52,337 bases of DNA, taken from assembly GCA_035550075.1 (NCBI GenBank), contig DASZQG010000233.1, positions 1-52,337 on the forward strand. The letters run 5' to 3'. Under the pieces are notes generated by a model that saw only the letters and a program-made list of their open reading frames with translations, had not been told where the DNA came from and did no database searches. Each line of letters opens with the position of its first letter. Position 1 is the stretch's first letter. The translations under genes were made by a program, and so were the position numbers. Positions 1 to 8,821 of this stretch are shown here, piece after piece. This stretch comes from AWTP1-13 sp035550075 (GTDB lineage: Bacteria; Pseudomonadota; Alphaproteobacteria; Rhizobiales; Hyphomicrobiaceae).

Positions 1-90
1 TCCATGCGCGACCTGATGGAGAACGGCGAGCCCGAGGACGCGCATCCCTCCGAGTGGGCGCCGCTGGTGGTGGTGGGCGAAGGAAGCTAG
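1..90 (+). CDS. C-terminus of CHAT-domain protein (partial)
   Basis: An open frame enters from the left edge and stops at TAG 88-90. The 29 visible residues end in HPSEWAPLVVVGEGS. This resembles the usual end of CHAT (caspase HetF-associated with TPRs) domains, where an H-P-x-x-W-A-P-F-x-x-x-G-E/D motif closes the caspase-like fold. The catalytic His and Cys lie outside the window, so activity cannot be judged. Established: CHAT proteins are caspase-fold proteases or scaffolds, often behind TPR repeats. A complete caspase-family gene lies at the other end of the window, but the two are 50 kb apart and need not be linked. Confidence 0.65.
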   Translation, partial: SMRDLMENGEPEDAHPSEWAPLVVVGEGS

Positions 91-133
91 GGGTTCCCCT
101 GTCCTGAAAGAGCTGGGGCGAAGGGCTTACAAG

Positions 134-664
134 ATGGCGAAGCTCGTCTTTGGAATGAACCAGTCCCTGGACGGCTACGTCAACCATACCGCGTTTGCGC
201 CAGGTCCAACGGTTTTCCGTCACTTCATCGAGCAGGTGCGCAACCAGGTGGGCAGCGTATACGGTCGCCACCTGTACGAAGTCATGCGCTATTGGGACGA
301 GGATCATCCCGAGTGGGACGCGGCGGAGCGCGACTTCGCGGCCGCGTGGCGGAACCAACCGAAGTGGGTCGTGTCGCGCTTTTTGAAGTCAGTCGGCCCC
401 AACGCCACGCTTGTCGGCAAGGACGTGGAGGCGGCGATACGCGGGCTCAAGGCTCAGCTCGCTGGCGAGATTGGAGTTGGCGGACCGGAGTTGGCACGAA
501 GCCTGACCGGCCTGGGTCTTATCGACGAGTATCGTCTCTACCTCCACCCTGTTGTGCTTGGTCGCGGCAAGCCATTCTTCGCGGACCGGCGGCCGCGGCT
601 CCGCCTTGTCGCCAGCGACCCGCTTGGCGAGGACGTGATTAGGTTGACGTATGTTCCGGCCTGA
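134..664 (+). CDS. dihydrofolate reductase-fold family protein (RibD C-terminal type)
   Basis: The 176-residue protein opens with a strand and loop typical of the YyaP/YwjB branch of the DHFR/RibD superfamily (MAKLVFGMNQSLDGY). A central nucleotide-binding part contains GEIGVGGPELARSL, the glycine-rich segment that binds NADP in this fold. Near the end LYLHPVVLGRGKPFF is the conserved family signature. The length matches single-domain members. It probably reduces an unknown substrate with NAD(P)H; this branch is not the housekeeping DHFR. It stands alone, 43 bases after the CHAT gene and convergent with the MTHFR-like gene, and its partner pathway cannot be inferred. Confidence 0.85.
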   Translation: MAKLVFGMNQSLDGYVNHTAFAPGPTVFRHFIEQVRNQVGSVYGRHLYEVMRYWDEDHPEWDAAERDFAAAWRNQPKWVVSRFLKSVGPNATLVGKDVEAAIRGLKAQLAGEIGVGGPELARSLTGLGLIDEYRLYLHPVVLGRGKPFFADRRPRLRLVASDPLGEDVIRLTYVPA

Positions 665-729
665 TCGCGCGACGAGGAGCGCCGATGCGTCAGGTCCACT
701 TTGGGCGGTACAATGAAAGCTGAACGGCC

Positions 730-1638
730 CTAGCCACCGCGCCGCGTGATCCGCTCGTTCATCCACGCCGCGGTGCGCGCCACGCCCCCGAAGCTGAACA
801 GGTGTACGCCTGTGACATTGCTGGCGCCGCCGGTCAGGCAGTGCCGCGCGAGCGCGATGAGCTGATCGCTCGGATCGACATGGGTGACGAGCCGCACCGC
901 GCGCATTCCCTCGGCCTGCAGGGCGCGCAGCGACGCGCTGACGCCGCAGCGGCGGGCAAAGCGCAGCAGCGTGACGGGACTCGTCGGACCGGCAAGCCCG
1001 ACGTAGACGGGAACGCCGGGCGCGCGGCGCGCGAGATCGGCGCAGTATTCAACAATGCGGTTGGGTGCGAACGAGAACTGCGACACCACGTGGGCGCCGA
1101 GCCCCTGCCGTTGCGCCAGCGCCAGCTTCTCGGCGAGCGCTTCGTTGAGCCGGTCGGTGGGAATGCTGGGGTGTCCCTCGGGATACCCCGGCAGCGCCAC
1201 CTCCTGCACGCCGGCGCCCGCGACGATGCCCTCGCGCAGCAGCGCCGCCCCTTCCGCGTAGGGACCGGCCGGCGTCGGCACGTCGCCGCCGATGAGCAGG
1301 ATCTTGCGCACCCCCGCAGTGCTCACGGCGCGCTCGAGGAAGGATTGCGCCTCCGCCCGCGACGCGATGCGGCGCGCAGCGACGTGCGGCACAGGGTCGA
1401 GCCCCGCTTCGCGCAGCGCGATCAGAGCACGCAGCGTATAGGCCAGGTCGTGCCGCGGCAGATGATTGACATACACGGGCGTACCTGCCGGCAGCAGGCC
1501 TGCAATGGCGCGCGCGTCCTGCGGGGTGTCCGCGCCCATCTCCAGCGACCCGCAGGCGACCAGTTCGGCCGCGACCGCGGCCACGTCGGCAGGTGCAGCA
1601 ACGGCCAGGGAAGCATCGTGCGCGGGTTGGCCTGCCAT
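730..1638 (-). CDS. methylenetetrahydrofolate reductase-like protein
   Basis: The 302-residue protein has the MetF TIM-barrel pattern. An acidic residue at E33 (SLEMGADTP) takes the place of the catalytic Glu in the FEFFPP region. LLIGGDVP (D119) corresponds to the flavin-site Asp of the RGD loop, and GYPEGHP matches the YPE-HP folate loop. It is diverged from ordinary MetF and probably not the main methionine-pathway enzyme. It lies 9 bases downstream of the HTH-methyltransferase gene on the same strand, so the two are almost certainly one transcript and may act in one methyl-transfer pathway. The natural substrate could be methyl-THF or another C1-folate; the sequence does not say which. 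Confidence 0.78.
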   Translation of the reverse strand: MAGQPAHDASLAVAAPADVAAVAAELVACGSLEMGADTPQDARAIAGLLPAGTPVYVNHLPRHDLAYTLRALIALREAGLDPVPHVAARRIASRAEAQSFLERAVSTAGVRKILLIGGDVPTPAGPYAEGAALLREGIVAGAGVQEVALPGYPEGHPSIPTDRLNEALAEKLALAQRQGLGAHVVSQFSFAPNRIVEYCADLARRAPGVPVYVGLAGPTSPVTLLRFARRCGVSASLRALQAEGMRAVRLVTHVDPSDQLIALARHCLTGGASNVTGVHLFSFGGVARTAAWMNERITRRGG

Positions 1639-1647
1639 TGGTGACCT

Positions 1648-3051
1648 TCAGTTTCGCTTGCGGGATACGACGTAGGATTCATCGAGAAACCACAGGCTGC
1701 CGTGCGCCTGCAGCACCTCGCGCGTGGCATCGAGGTATTTGCGCGAGCCGAGCACGGCCGCGAGCCGCTCGTCATCGATCTGCGCCACGTAGACGGCGGC
1801 ATTCCATGCCGCGAACAGCGTCGACGTCCCGATGCTGGCGGCAATTTCCGTGGGCAGGGTATGCATGTCGTAGCGGAACACGGCGCGGTTGTCCGCGTAC
1901 GCATTGAAGTTGTAGTGGCGCGCGTCGCGTCCCAGTTCCGTGCGCAGCGCCCGCAGCAGGTCGTGGCGATTGGTCTGGAACGGATTTTCGTCCGGCCACA
2001 TCTTGCGGATGATCTCCAGGCCCGGATCGCCGCCGCAGGAATGGATGCCGAGCAGCCGGCCGCCTGGCCGCAGCGCGCGGGTCAGCGGCGCGATCACCTT
2101 CGACGCCTTGAACTCGACCGGTACGCGCGCGCGATACGGCTGCGAGGCGATCACGAGATCGTAGTCGGCCCGCGCGCGCCCCTGCTGGGGAATGATGTCG
2201 TTCAGCAGGAAGCGGAAATCGTCGCGATAGATCACCAGCGCCGCCGGGCGCTCATAGATCGGGTTGCCGGTCTTCGGGCTATGGCGCGCCTGCCAGATCT
2301 TGGCCAGGACCGGCTCCAGCGCGTTGATCTGGTCGCTGAACTCGGCGGCCGTCGAGCCTGCCAGCGCCACCTCGTGCCATACCAGCGACGTCGCGGCCGA
2401 CAGCGCCTTGGGCGACAGCCACGGCGCCTCCGTGTAGTACATGTTGGTGACGACCAGCACCGTGGCCGGATGCTCGTAGAACCGGTCCGCCATCTTGTCG
2501 AGCGAGAGCCGGGTATCCTCGAGGCTGATCTCCTTGCCGACGATATAGAACGGCACCGTCGGGAAGCGGCGGTGCATCTCGCGCATCACGCGCGTCAGCA
2601 CGGTGCCATCGCCCATGCCGGCGTCGAACACGCGCAGCGCAGGGGGGCTCGGGTGCAGATGCGCCAGCTCCATGTCCACCCGGCGCGCCACCACCTCCTT
2701 CTCGCTGCAGGTGTTGACGAACAGCAGGTACTTCTGCCGGTTGTCGAAGAAGCGGAAGTTGCGCGACGGCGTTTCCTGGGCAACGGCGGCGTTGGCATTC
2801 GCGGCCGGTGAAGGTGACACCCGCAGCAGCGGCAGCAGCTCGCGCGGCGCGGCCGGCGCTTCGATGCCGTTGCTCAGCAGGTAGGCGCTGACGCGTTCGA
2901 GCGTCTCCGGCGTGATGCGTGCGCCATCGCGCAGGCGTGCGACGAACTTCCCATCGTTGACGACCCGCCGCCCGAAGGTCGATTCGGCCATGCCGGCTCG
3001 CCGGCAGAACTCCGAGATGCTGTCCAGAAGACCTACCGCTTCCAACGCCAT
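1648..3051 (-). CDS. SAM-dependent methyltransferase with N-terminal HTH-like domain
   Basis: The 467-residue protein has two parts. Residues about 10-60 (SISEFCRRAGMAESTFGRR, then a basic NDGKFVARLRDG stretch) read like a short helix-turn-helix of the kind seen in rhizobial DNA-binding proteins. After a proline/alanine linker, residues about 98-460 form a Rossmann-type methyltransferase with motif I at 141-150 (VFDAGMGDGT) and a late RALRPGGRLLGIHS strand typical of class I enzymes. The substrate is unknown. It is the first gene of a two-gene operon with the MTHFR-like protein. The fusion suggests either autoregulated expression or use of the HTH for nucleic-acid or protein contact. Inverted repeats lie just upstream (3114-3167). 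Confidence 0.75.
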   Translation of the reverse strand: MALEAVGLLDSISEFCRRAGMAESTFGRRVVNDGKFVARLRDGARITPETLERVSAYLLSNGIEAPAAPRELLPLLRVSPSPAANANAAVAQETPSRNFRFFDNRQKYLLFVNTCSEKEVVARRVDMELAHLHPSPPALRVFDAGMGDGTVLTRVMREMHRRFPTVPFYIVGKEISLEDTRLSLDKMADRFYEHPATVLVVTNMYYTEAPWLSPKALSAATSLVWHEVALAGSTAAEFSDQINALEPVLAKIWQARHSPKTGNPIYERPAALVIYRDDFRFLLNDIIPQQGRARADYDLVIASQPYRARVPVEFKASKVIAPLTRALRPGGRLLGIHSCGGDPGLEIIRKMWPDENPFQTNRHDLLRALRTELGRDARHYNFNAYADNRAVFRYDMHTLPTEIAASIGTSTLFAAWNAAVYVAQIDDERLAAVLGSRKYLDATREVLQAHGSLWFLDESYVVSRKRN

Positions 3052-3113
3052 CCGGGGCTCCTGAAGGGCGCGATGGGGCGCAATCGCGTAAGACCATCAT
3101 GCTAAAACGCCGA

Positions 3114-3135
3114 TTTGTGGGACAACAACCACAAA
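3114..3135. promoter_or_regulatory. inverted repeat TTTGTGG-N8-CCACAAA
   Basis: Perfect 7-base arms TTTGTGG and CCACAAA surround GACAACAA, about 65 bases upstream of the HTH-methyltransferase start. A TGGGAC core at 3118 recurs at 3154. Possible operator; the binding protein is unknown. Confidence 0.4.
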
Positions 3136-3153
3136 AGCCTAGCTAAATGTCTA

Positions 3154-3167
3154 TGGGACGAATCCCA
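3154..3167. promoter_or_regulatory. inverted repeat TGGGA-CGAA-TCCCA
   Basis: Five-base perfect arms around a 4-base centre, 36 bases from the TGGGAC core of the preceding repeat. The regular spacing suggests a pair of operator half-sites in the divergent promoter region. Confidence 0.35.
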
Positions 3168-3398
3168 CTATTCCGGGACGGCCCGTCGCGGGGTGCGGCC
3201 TGCTGCCGGCCCGGATAAGCCCTGGACCAGGCGAGGGCGCCGGCGCGGCCCGCGGGCGAAGGACCCGCGAACACAGGTCACGCCGGCGGCGAACGGCTCA
3301 GGCGGCGGCGGGCGCGCCTTGCAGGCGCCCGCCACCTAAGGTAGGTCCCCGTGTCCGCCACCCGCGGGCGAGACCTCACCGAAAGCGAAATCCCGAAA

Positions 3399-4199
3399 AT
3401 GCCCGCCTCTGCCCTGATGAATGTGATGATTGGCGCCGCCCGCAAAGCCGGGCGCGGCCTGGCGCGAGATTTCGGCGAGGTGGAGCAGTTGCAGGTCTCG
3501 GTCAAGGGTCCGGGCAACTTCGTCAGCGCCGCCGACCACCGCTCGGAGGAGACGCTGTTCAGGGAGCTGTCTAAGGCGCGGCCCGGCTACGGCTTCCTGA
3601 TGGAGGAACGGGGCGCGGTTGCCGGCCCCGACAAATCCCATCGCTGGATCGTCGATCCGCTCGATGGCACCACCAACTTCCTGCATGGCATCCCGCTCTT
3701 CTGCATTGCGGTCGCGCTCGAGCGGGAGGGAGAGATTGTCGCCGCCCTCACCTACAATCCGGCGCTCGATGAGCTGTATACGGCGGAAAAGGGCGCCGGC
3801 GCCTTCCTCAACAACCGGCGGCTGCGCGTCGCGGCGCGCAAAAACCTCGCGGAAAGCGTCATTTCTACCGGGATTCCGCATCGCGGCCGAGGCGATCACG
3901 CCCGCTTCCTGCGGGAATGCCGGAGCCTGATGGAGCAGGTCTCGGGCTTGCGCCGCACCGGTTCGGCGGCCATCGATCTGGCCTGGACGGCCTCGGGCCG
4001 TTTCGACGGCTATTTCGAGCATGGGCTCTCGCCCTGGGACATCGCCGCGGGTCTGCTTTTGGTGCGGGAGGCAGGCGGCGCGGTGACCGACGCCCAAGGT
4101 GAATCCGCGATGCTTGCGACCGGCAGCATCGTCGCTGGCAATCCGCACGTGCAAAAGGCCCTGCTGGGCGTGCTGGCGCAGGCCGCCGCGCCCGCCTAG
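3399..4199 (+). CDS. suhB: inositol monophosphatase family protein
   Basis: Hydrolyses inositol 1-phosphate or related sugar phosphates in a Mg-dependent reaction. Metal-site residues are visible: E70 in MEE, and D86 and D89 in VDPLDGTTNF, with the C-terminal SPWDIAAG motif supplying the last Asp. The chosen ATG at 3399 gives the MPASALMNVM...AARKAGR opening usual for alphaproteobacterial SuhB. A GTG at 3351 would add 16 residues and is preceded by AAGG, so it remains possible. The length of 266 residues is normal. It is followed by the MotA-like, OmpA-like and PBP genes on the same strand. Confidence 0.9.
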   Translation: MPASALMNVMIGAARKAGRGLARDFGEVEQLQVSVKGPGNFVSAADHRSEETLFRELSKARPGYGFLMEERGAVAGPDKSHRWIVDPLDGTTNFLHGIPLFCIAVALEREGEIVAALTYNPALDELYTAEKGAGAFLNNRRLRVAARKNLAESVISTGIPHRGRGDHARFLRECRSLMEQVSGLRRTGSAAIDLAWTASGRFDGYFEHGLSPWDIAAGLLLVREAGGAVTDAQGESAMLATGSIVAGNPHVQKALLGVLAQAAAPA

Positions 4200-4273
4200 G
4201 GGTTGTGGAAAAAGTGGGCGCCGGGGGGCGACGAACGGGCCGGAAGCCGGAAAGTTGCCGGTTTCTGATGTGA

Positions 4274-5359
4274 ATGTCTTTGGCTAATGTCGCCTCTGTG
4301 AAGGCGTTGGAGACCGAGCGAATGGCAAGAGCGAGATCGGGAGAGCGCAGCCCGCCCACCCTGCACCGGACCTTGTCCACGCCCGGGCTCTATCTGTGGC
4401 GCATGTTCGTGTTCCTGGTGCTGGTCGGTCTGCTGGTCGCGGTGCTGAGCAAGCAGATCTGGATCGCGATGATGAACAACCCGAGCCTCAACGCGCTCAT
4501 CCTGGTGGTGCTGGCGGTCGGCATTCTCTACGCGTTCCAGCAGGTGATCCGGCTCTACCCCGAGATCCGCTGGGTCAACGCCTTCCGCATCGCCGATCCG
4601 GGCCTTGCCATCTCGCACCGCCCCGTGCTGCTGGCGCCGATGGCCACCATGCTGCGCGAGCGAACCGGCTCGCTGTCGCTGTCGGCCACCTCCATGCGCT
4701 CGATCATGGATTCGATCGGCTCGCGCCTCGATGAATCGCGCGACACGGGCCGCTATCTCGTCGGCCTGCTGGTGTTCCTCGGCCTGCTGGGCACTTTCTG
4801 GGGCCTGCTCGACACCATCCAGTCCGTCGGCCGCACCATCGGCGCGCTCGACACCCGCGCCGCCGACAGCGTGACCGTGTTCGACGATCTCAAGAACGGC
4901 CTCGCCGCTCCCCTGCGCGGCATGGGCACCGCCTTCTCGTCCTCGCTGCTGGGCCTTGCCGGATCGCTGGTGCTGGGCTTTCTCGAGCTGCAGGCGAGCC
5001 ACGCCCACGGCCGCTTCTACAATCAGCTCGAGGAATGGCTGTCCGGCATCACCGAGCTCGCGCCGGGCGGCACGGGTGCCAGCTCCGATTTCGCCAGCCG
5101 GCAACTCTATGCCGCCATCCACGACATGCATCGCGCCGTCGTCGATCTGAGCGAGCGGCTCGCTGCGGTGCCGCGCACCGAGGGCGCGCCACCCGAAGAC
5201 GCGGTCAAGGAGCTGGCGAAAGGAGTCGACCAGCTCGTGCGCCAGATGCGCGCCGAGCAGAAGGTCGTGCGCGAGTGGGTTGACGAGCAGGCCGCCCAGC
5301 AGTCGGAGGTCGCCACCGTGCTCAAGGACCTGGCGGCCAACGTCGGCCGGAGGGGTTAA
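4274..5359 (+). CDS. MotA/TolQ/ExbB-type proton channel protein
   Basis: The 361-residue inner-membrane protein has hydrophobic segments near residues 43-63, 74-92, 160-180 and 215-235. The MotA/TolQ-type pore region is the GLLGTFWGLLDTIQSVG stretch followed by LAAPLRGMGTAFSSSLLGLAGSLVLGF. The C-terminal quarter is polar and probably cytoplasmic. The next gene, 3 bases downstream, encodes the matching OmpA/MotB-like stator partner, so the two likely form a proton-driven inner-membrane motor acting on peptidoglycan or the outer membrane. No flagellar genes are nearby, so it is not assigned as motA. The location before a PBP gene points to cell-wall work. Confidence 0.85.
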   Translation: MSLANVASVKALETERMARARSGERSPPTLHRTLSTPGLYLWRMFVFLVLVGLLVAVLSKQIWIAMMNNPSLNALILVVLAVGILYAFQQVIRLYPEIRWVNAFRIADPGLAISHRPVLLAPMATMLRERTGSLSLSATSMRSIMDSIGSRLDESRDTGRYLVGLLVFLGLLGTFWGLLDTIQSVGRTIGALDTRAADSVTVFDDLKNGLAAPLRGMGTAFSSSLLGLAGSLVLGFLELQASHAHGRFYNQLEEWLSGITELAPGGTGASSDFASRQLYAAIHDMHRAVVDLSERLAAVPRTEGAPPEDAVKELAKGVDQLVRQMRAEQKVVREWVDEQAAQQSEVATVLKDLAANVGRRG

Positions 5360-5362
5360 GCC

Positions 5363-6379
5363 ATGCCTCTCGGCCGGGGACGCAGAGCGGTCACGTACGG
5401 CGAGTTCTGGCCCGGCTATGTCGATGTCCTCTCGACGCTTCTGCTGGTCGTCACCTTCCTGCTGTCGGTGTTCATGGTGGCGCAGTTCTACGTCAGCCAG
5501 GAAGCCACCGGCAAAGAGACGGCGCTGCGGCGGCTGACGCGGCAGCTCAACGAGCTCACCACGCTGCTGAGCCTCGAGAAGGGCAAGGGCAAATCCCTGC
5601 AGGACGACCTGACCTCGCTGCAGGCCGCGTTCGCCACGCTCAAGAGCGAGAACACGCGGCTCAGCGGAATTGCCGGCGGCGTCGCCGACAGGGACGCGCG
5701 CATCGCGAGCCTCAGCAAGGAGCTCGCCGACAAGACCAGCCTTTCCAGCGAGGCGCAGGCCAAGATCGACCTTCTCAACCAGCAGCTCCTGTCGCTGCGC
5801 CAGCAGATCGCGGCCCTCAATGAGGCCCTGCACGCCGCCGAGGCCAAGGACAAGGAGAGCCAGGCGCGCATTTCCGACCTCGGTGCGCGGCTCAACGTGG
5901 TGCTCGCGCGTCAGGTTCAGGAGTTGCAGCGCTACCGGTCGGATTTCTTCGGGCGCTTGCGCGAACTTCTGCGCGACCGCAAGGACATCCGCGTGGTCGG
6001 CGACCGCTTCGTGTTCCAGTCCGAAGTGCTGTTCCCATCGGGCCAGGCAACGCTGACGCCGGAAGGGCTTGCCACCATCGATCAGCTCGCCACCGCGATC
6101 GTGGAGCTGGAACGTTCCATCCCGCAGGAGATCGACTGGGCGCTGCAGGTCGACGGGCATACCGACAACCGTCCCATTTCCAGCTCGCAATTCCCCTCGA
6201 ACTGGGAGCTGTCGAGCGCCCGCGCCACCACGGTCGTCAAGTACCTGATCAGCCGCGGCGTTTCACCGAAGCGCCTGGTGGCCGCGGGCTACGGCGAGTT
6301 CCAGCCGCTGGAGGAGGGCAACAGCGAAGAGGTTCTGCGCCGGAACCGGCGCATCGAGCTGAAGCTGACGAACAGGTAG
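5363..6379 (+). CDS. MotB-like OmpA-domain peptidoglycan-binding protein
   Basis: The 338-residue protein has one N-terminal membrane helix (about 22-42) with an Asp at its start (D21 in YVDVLSTLLL), placed like the proton-accepting Asp of MotB. A long coiled coil (about 50-185) full of Leu, Glu and Gln follows. Residues about 205-336 are an OmpA/MotB peptidoglycan-binding domain, with LQVDGHTDNRPI and the NRRIEL signature. The coiled coil is longer than in flagellar MotB. It is translated just after the MotA-like gene, and the pair forms a stator-type complex anchored in the wall. ZorB of the Zorya defence system is architecturally similar, but no ZorC/ZorD partners are present. Confidence 0.88.
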   Translation: MPLGRGRRAVTYGEFWPGYVDVLSTLLLVVTFLLSVFMVAQFYVSQEATGKETALRRLTRQLNELTTLLSLEKGKGKSLQDDLTSLQAAFATLKSENTRLSGIAGGVADRDARIASLSKELADKTSLSSEAQAKIDLLNQQLLSLRQQIAALNEALHAAEAKDKESQARISDLGARLNVVLARQVQELQRYRSDFFGRLRELLRDRKDIRVVGDRFVFQSEVLFPSGQATLTPEGLATIDQLATAIVELERSIPQEIDWALQVDGHTDNRPISSSQFPSNWELSSARATTVVKYLISRGVSPKRLVAAGYGEFQPLEEGNSEEVLRRNRRIELKLTNR

Positions 6380-6527
6380 CCGTAACCGCGGCGGCGAGCG
6401 CGTTCCACTCGCACCCGCAAGCGACAGGATGATACCCTGGCGGGGAGTTGCTCCGGCGGCTCCCGCCGGATAAGCCAACTGGCCCGCTTCGCCCTCTGGC
6501 GGCGAGCGGCCCAAATGAGGGCGCACC

Positions 6528-8795
6528 TTGCAGGACTGGTTCTTCAGGCACGGCGGCACCAAGCGCTTTTTCACCTGGCTGCGCATCGATTCCTGGATCG
6601 ATTCCACGCTGGCGACCTCGTGGGAGAACATCAAGGAGCGCTATGCAGGGTTCTCGAGCTTCTTCGCGCAGTTCCGCCTGACGGGCTGGAAGCGGCTCGT
6701 CAACGAAATGCTGTCGGAAGGGCTGACCCTGTGCGTCGGCGGACTGACCCTGCTCTACATCCTCGCCATCCCGGCGCTGCAGGAGTTCGACGAGAACCGG
6801 ATCGCCACCGGCAAGTACAGCGTCAAGTTCCTCGACCGCAATGGCGTCGAGATCGGTCAGCGGGGCATCCTGCACAACGACGCCGTGCCGCTGGACGAAA
6901 TTCCGGACGTTCTCATCAAGGCCACGCTCGCCACCGAGGACCGCCGGTTCTTCGACCACTTCGGCGTCGACGTCCTCGGCACGTTCCGCGCCCTGATCGA
7001 GAACGCCCGCGCCAACGAGGTGGTGCAGGGCGGCTCGACGCTCACCCAGCAGCTCGCCAAGAACCTGTTCCTGTCATCGGAGCGCTCCATCCAGCGCAAG
7101 ATCAAGGAAGCGTTCCTCGCCCTGCTGCTGGAGTCGCGCTACTCGAAGCGTGAAATCCTGAAGCTCTATCTCGACCACGCCTATCTGGGCGGCGGCGCCT
7201 TCGGCGTGGAGGCCGCCTCGCAGTTCTATTTCGGCAAGTCGGTGCGCGACATCAACCTCGCCGAGGCGGCTCTGCTGGCGGGACTGTTCAAGGCGCCGTC
7301 GAAATACGCGCCCCACGTCAACCTGCCTGCCTCGCGCGCGCGCACCAACGAGGTGCTCAACAACCTGGTCGAGGCCGGCTACATGAGCGCGGGCCAGGTG
7401 CACGCCGCGCGCCTGCACCCGGCCAAGATCATCGAGCCCAAACGCACCTACAGCCCCGACTGGTTCCTGGACTGGGCCTTCGAGGAGGTGCAGCGCATTG
7501 CCGAGGGCCGCGGGCAGTTCGTGCTGACGGCGCGGACCACCATCGATCTCGGCCTGCAGCGCGCCGCACAGGAGGCGATGGAGACCACGCTGCGCCAGAC
7601 CGGCACCGGGCGGCGCGGCGGCAATCCGTTCACCGGCGCCCTCGTGTCGATGGATCCCGACGGTGCCGTGCGCGCGATGGTCGGCGGCCTCGACTACGAG
7701 GACAATCAGTTCAACCGCGCGGCCCACGCACATCGCCAGCCCGGCTCATCCTTCAAGCTCTACGTCTACGCCACGGCGCTGGAGAACGGCTACACACCGC
7801 GCTCCATCGTGCGCGATGCCTCGGCGAGCTGCGGAAACTGGTCGCCGCACAACTACAGCGGCGGCGGCGGGTCGGGCCGCGCGCTGCCAATGATCGACGC
7901 GTTCAAGATGTCGCTCAACACCACGGCCGCCGACATCTCGTTCAAAGTGGGGCGCGACAAGGTGCTGGAAATGACGCGCCGCCTGGGCGTCGAGGGCGTC
8001 AAGAAGACCTGCTCGATGGCACTCGGCGACACCGGCATCACGCCGCTGGAGCACACCGGCGCCTACGCCACCTTCGCCAACGGCGGCAAGCTCGCCAAAC
8101 CCTATGCCATTCTCGATATCGTCAATTCCAAGGGCGAGCCCGTCTACAATCGCGCCAAGGACGAGCCGGAGGCGCCGCAGGTCATCAGCCGCCACGTCGA
8201 CGAGATGATGAACCAGATGCTGCAGGCGGTGGTCACCGAAGGCACGGGCCGGCGCGCCGCCCTCGACTTCACCAACGCCGTCGGCAAGACGGGAACCAGC
8301 TCGAGCTACCGCGACGCCTGGTTCCTGGGGTTCACCGGCGCGCTGGTCACCGGCGTGTGGATCGGCCATGACGACTTCCGCCCGATGAGCTGGCAGGGCA
8401 AAGGCGTTACCGGCGGCAGCCTGCCGGCGATGGCGTGGCATGCGTTCATGTCGGTGGCGCACAACAACCGCGCCATTCCGCCCATACCGGGCATTCCGCT
8501 GCATCCCAACCAGATCGCCGATCAGCAGAGGCTTGCCGAATTGAAGAAGACAGATCCCGTCATGGCGAAGGCGCAGATAGCCCAGGCCGCGCAGAACGGA
8601 TCCGGCATCATGCCGCCGCAGACGCGCGAGGTACTGAAGAAGCTGGCCGAAGCCATGCGCCGGGCCGGCGATAAGCATGGCGACGCCGGTACACCGCCGG
8701 CCGCGGCACCGGAAGGTGCGCCGGCGAAAGGCCCGCCGCGACCGCCCGATCGCCGCGCGGAGGTTCCCGGTATTGGCCTCAGCCGCAGGCCCTGA
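6528..8795 (+). CDS. bifunctional penicillin-binding protein 1A family
   Basis: Builds and cross-links peptidoglycan at the outer face of the inner membrane. One membrane helix lies at about 62-83. The GT51 transglycosylase domain follows, with catalytic Glu in ATEDRRFFDHFG (E137) and GGSTLTQQLAKNLF (168-181). The transpeptidase domain has SxxK at 407-410 (SSFK), SLN at 462-464 and KTG at 587-589. All catalytic motifs are intact. The C-terminal tail after about 700 is proline/alanine-rich and disordered. The start is TTG at 6528, with GAGGG upstream. It follows the MotA/OmpA-like pair on the same strand after about 150 bases and may be functionally linked to it. Confidence 0.93.
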   Translation: MQDWFFRHGGTKRFFTWLRIDSWIDSTLATSWENIKERYAGFSSFFAQFRLTGWKRLVNEMLSEGLTLCVGGLTLLYILAIPALQEFDENRIATGKYSVKFLDRNGVEIGQRGILHNDAVPLDEIPDVLIKATLATEDRRFFDHFGVDVLGTFRALIENARANEVVQGGSTLTQQLAKNLFLSSERSIQRKIKEAFLALLLESRYSKREILKLYLDHAYLGGGAFGVEAASQFYFGKSVRDINLAEAALLAGLFKAPSKYAPHVNLPASRARTNEVLNNLVEAGYMSAGQVHAARLHPAKIIEPKRTYSPDWFLDWAFEEVQRIAEGRGQFVLTARTTIDLGLQRAAQEAMETTLRQTGTGRRGGNPFTGALVSMDPDGAVRAMVGGLDYEDNQFNRAAHAHRQPGSSFKLYVYATALENGYTPRSIVRDASASCGNWSPHNYSGGGGSGRALPMIDAFKMSLNTTAADISFKVGRDKVLEMTRRLGVEGVKKTCSMALGDTGITPLEHTGAYATFANGGKLAKPYAILDIVNSKGEPVYNRAKDEPEAPQVISRHVDEMMNQMLQAVVTEGTGRRAALDFTNAVGKTGTSSSYRDAWFLGFTGALVTGVWIGHDDFRPMSWQGKGVTGGSLPAMAWHAFMSVAHNNRAIPPIPGIPLHPNQIADQQRLAELKKTDPVMAKAQIAQAAQNGSGIMPPQTREVLKKLAEAMRRAGDKHGDAGTPPAAAPEGAPAKGPPRPPDRRAEVPGIGLSRRP

Positions 8796-8821
8796 TCCAA
8801 TCCGGCGCGGGGAACCTGGCC

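Larger units (their letters stand above)
3052..3398. promoter_or_regulatory. divergent intergenic region
   Basis: No gene is supported here. This spacer separates the HTH-methyltransferase operon (-) from suhB (+) and must hold both promoters. The left part, about 3095-3175, is clearly more AT-rich than the surroundings and carries the inverted repeats described separately. The right part is GC-rich and featureless. Confidence 0.5.

Noticed and set aside
4196..6190. 664-codon minus-strand open frame opposite the MotA-like and OmpA-like genes
   Set aside because: It is antisense to two well-recognised genes, is rich in Arg/His/Gln from GC-bias, and matches no family.
4274..6379. Zorya defence system (ZorAB)
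   Set aside because: Only the stator pair is present; no ZorC, ZorD or ZorE, and the neighbours are suhB and PBP1A, so a wall-related role is more likely.
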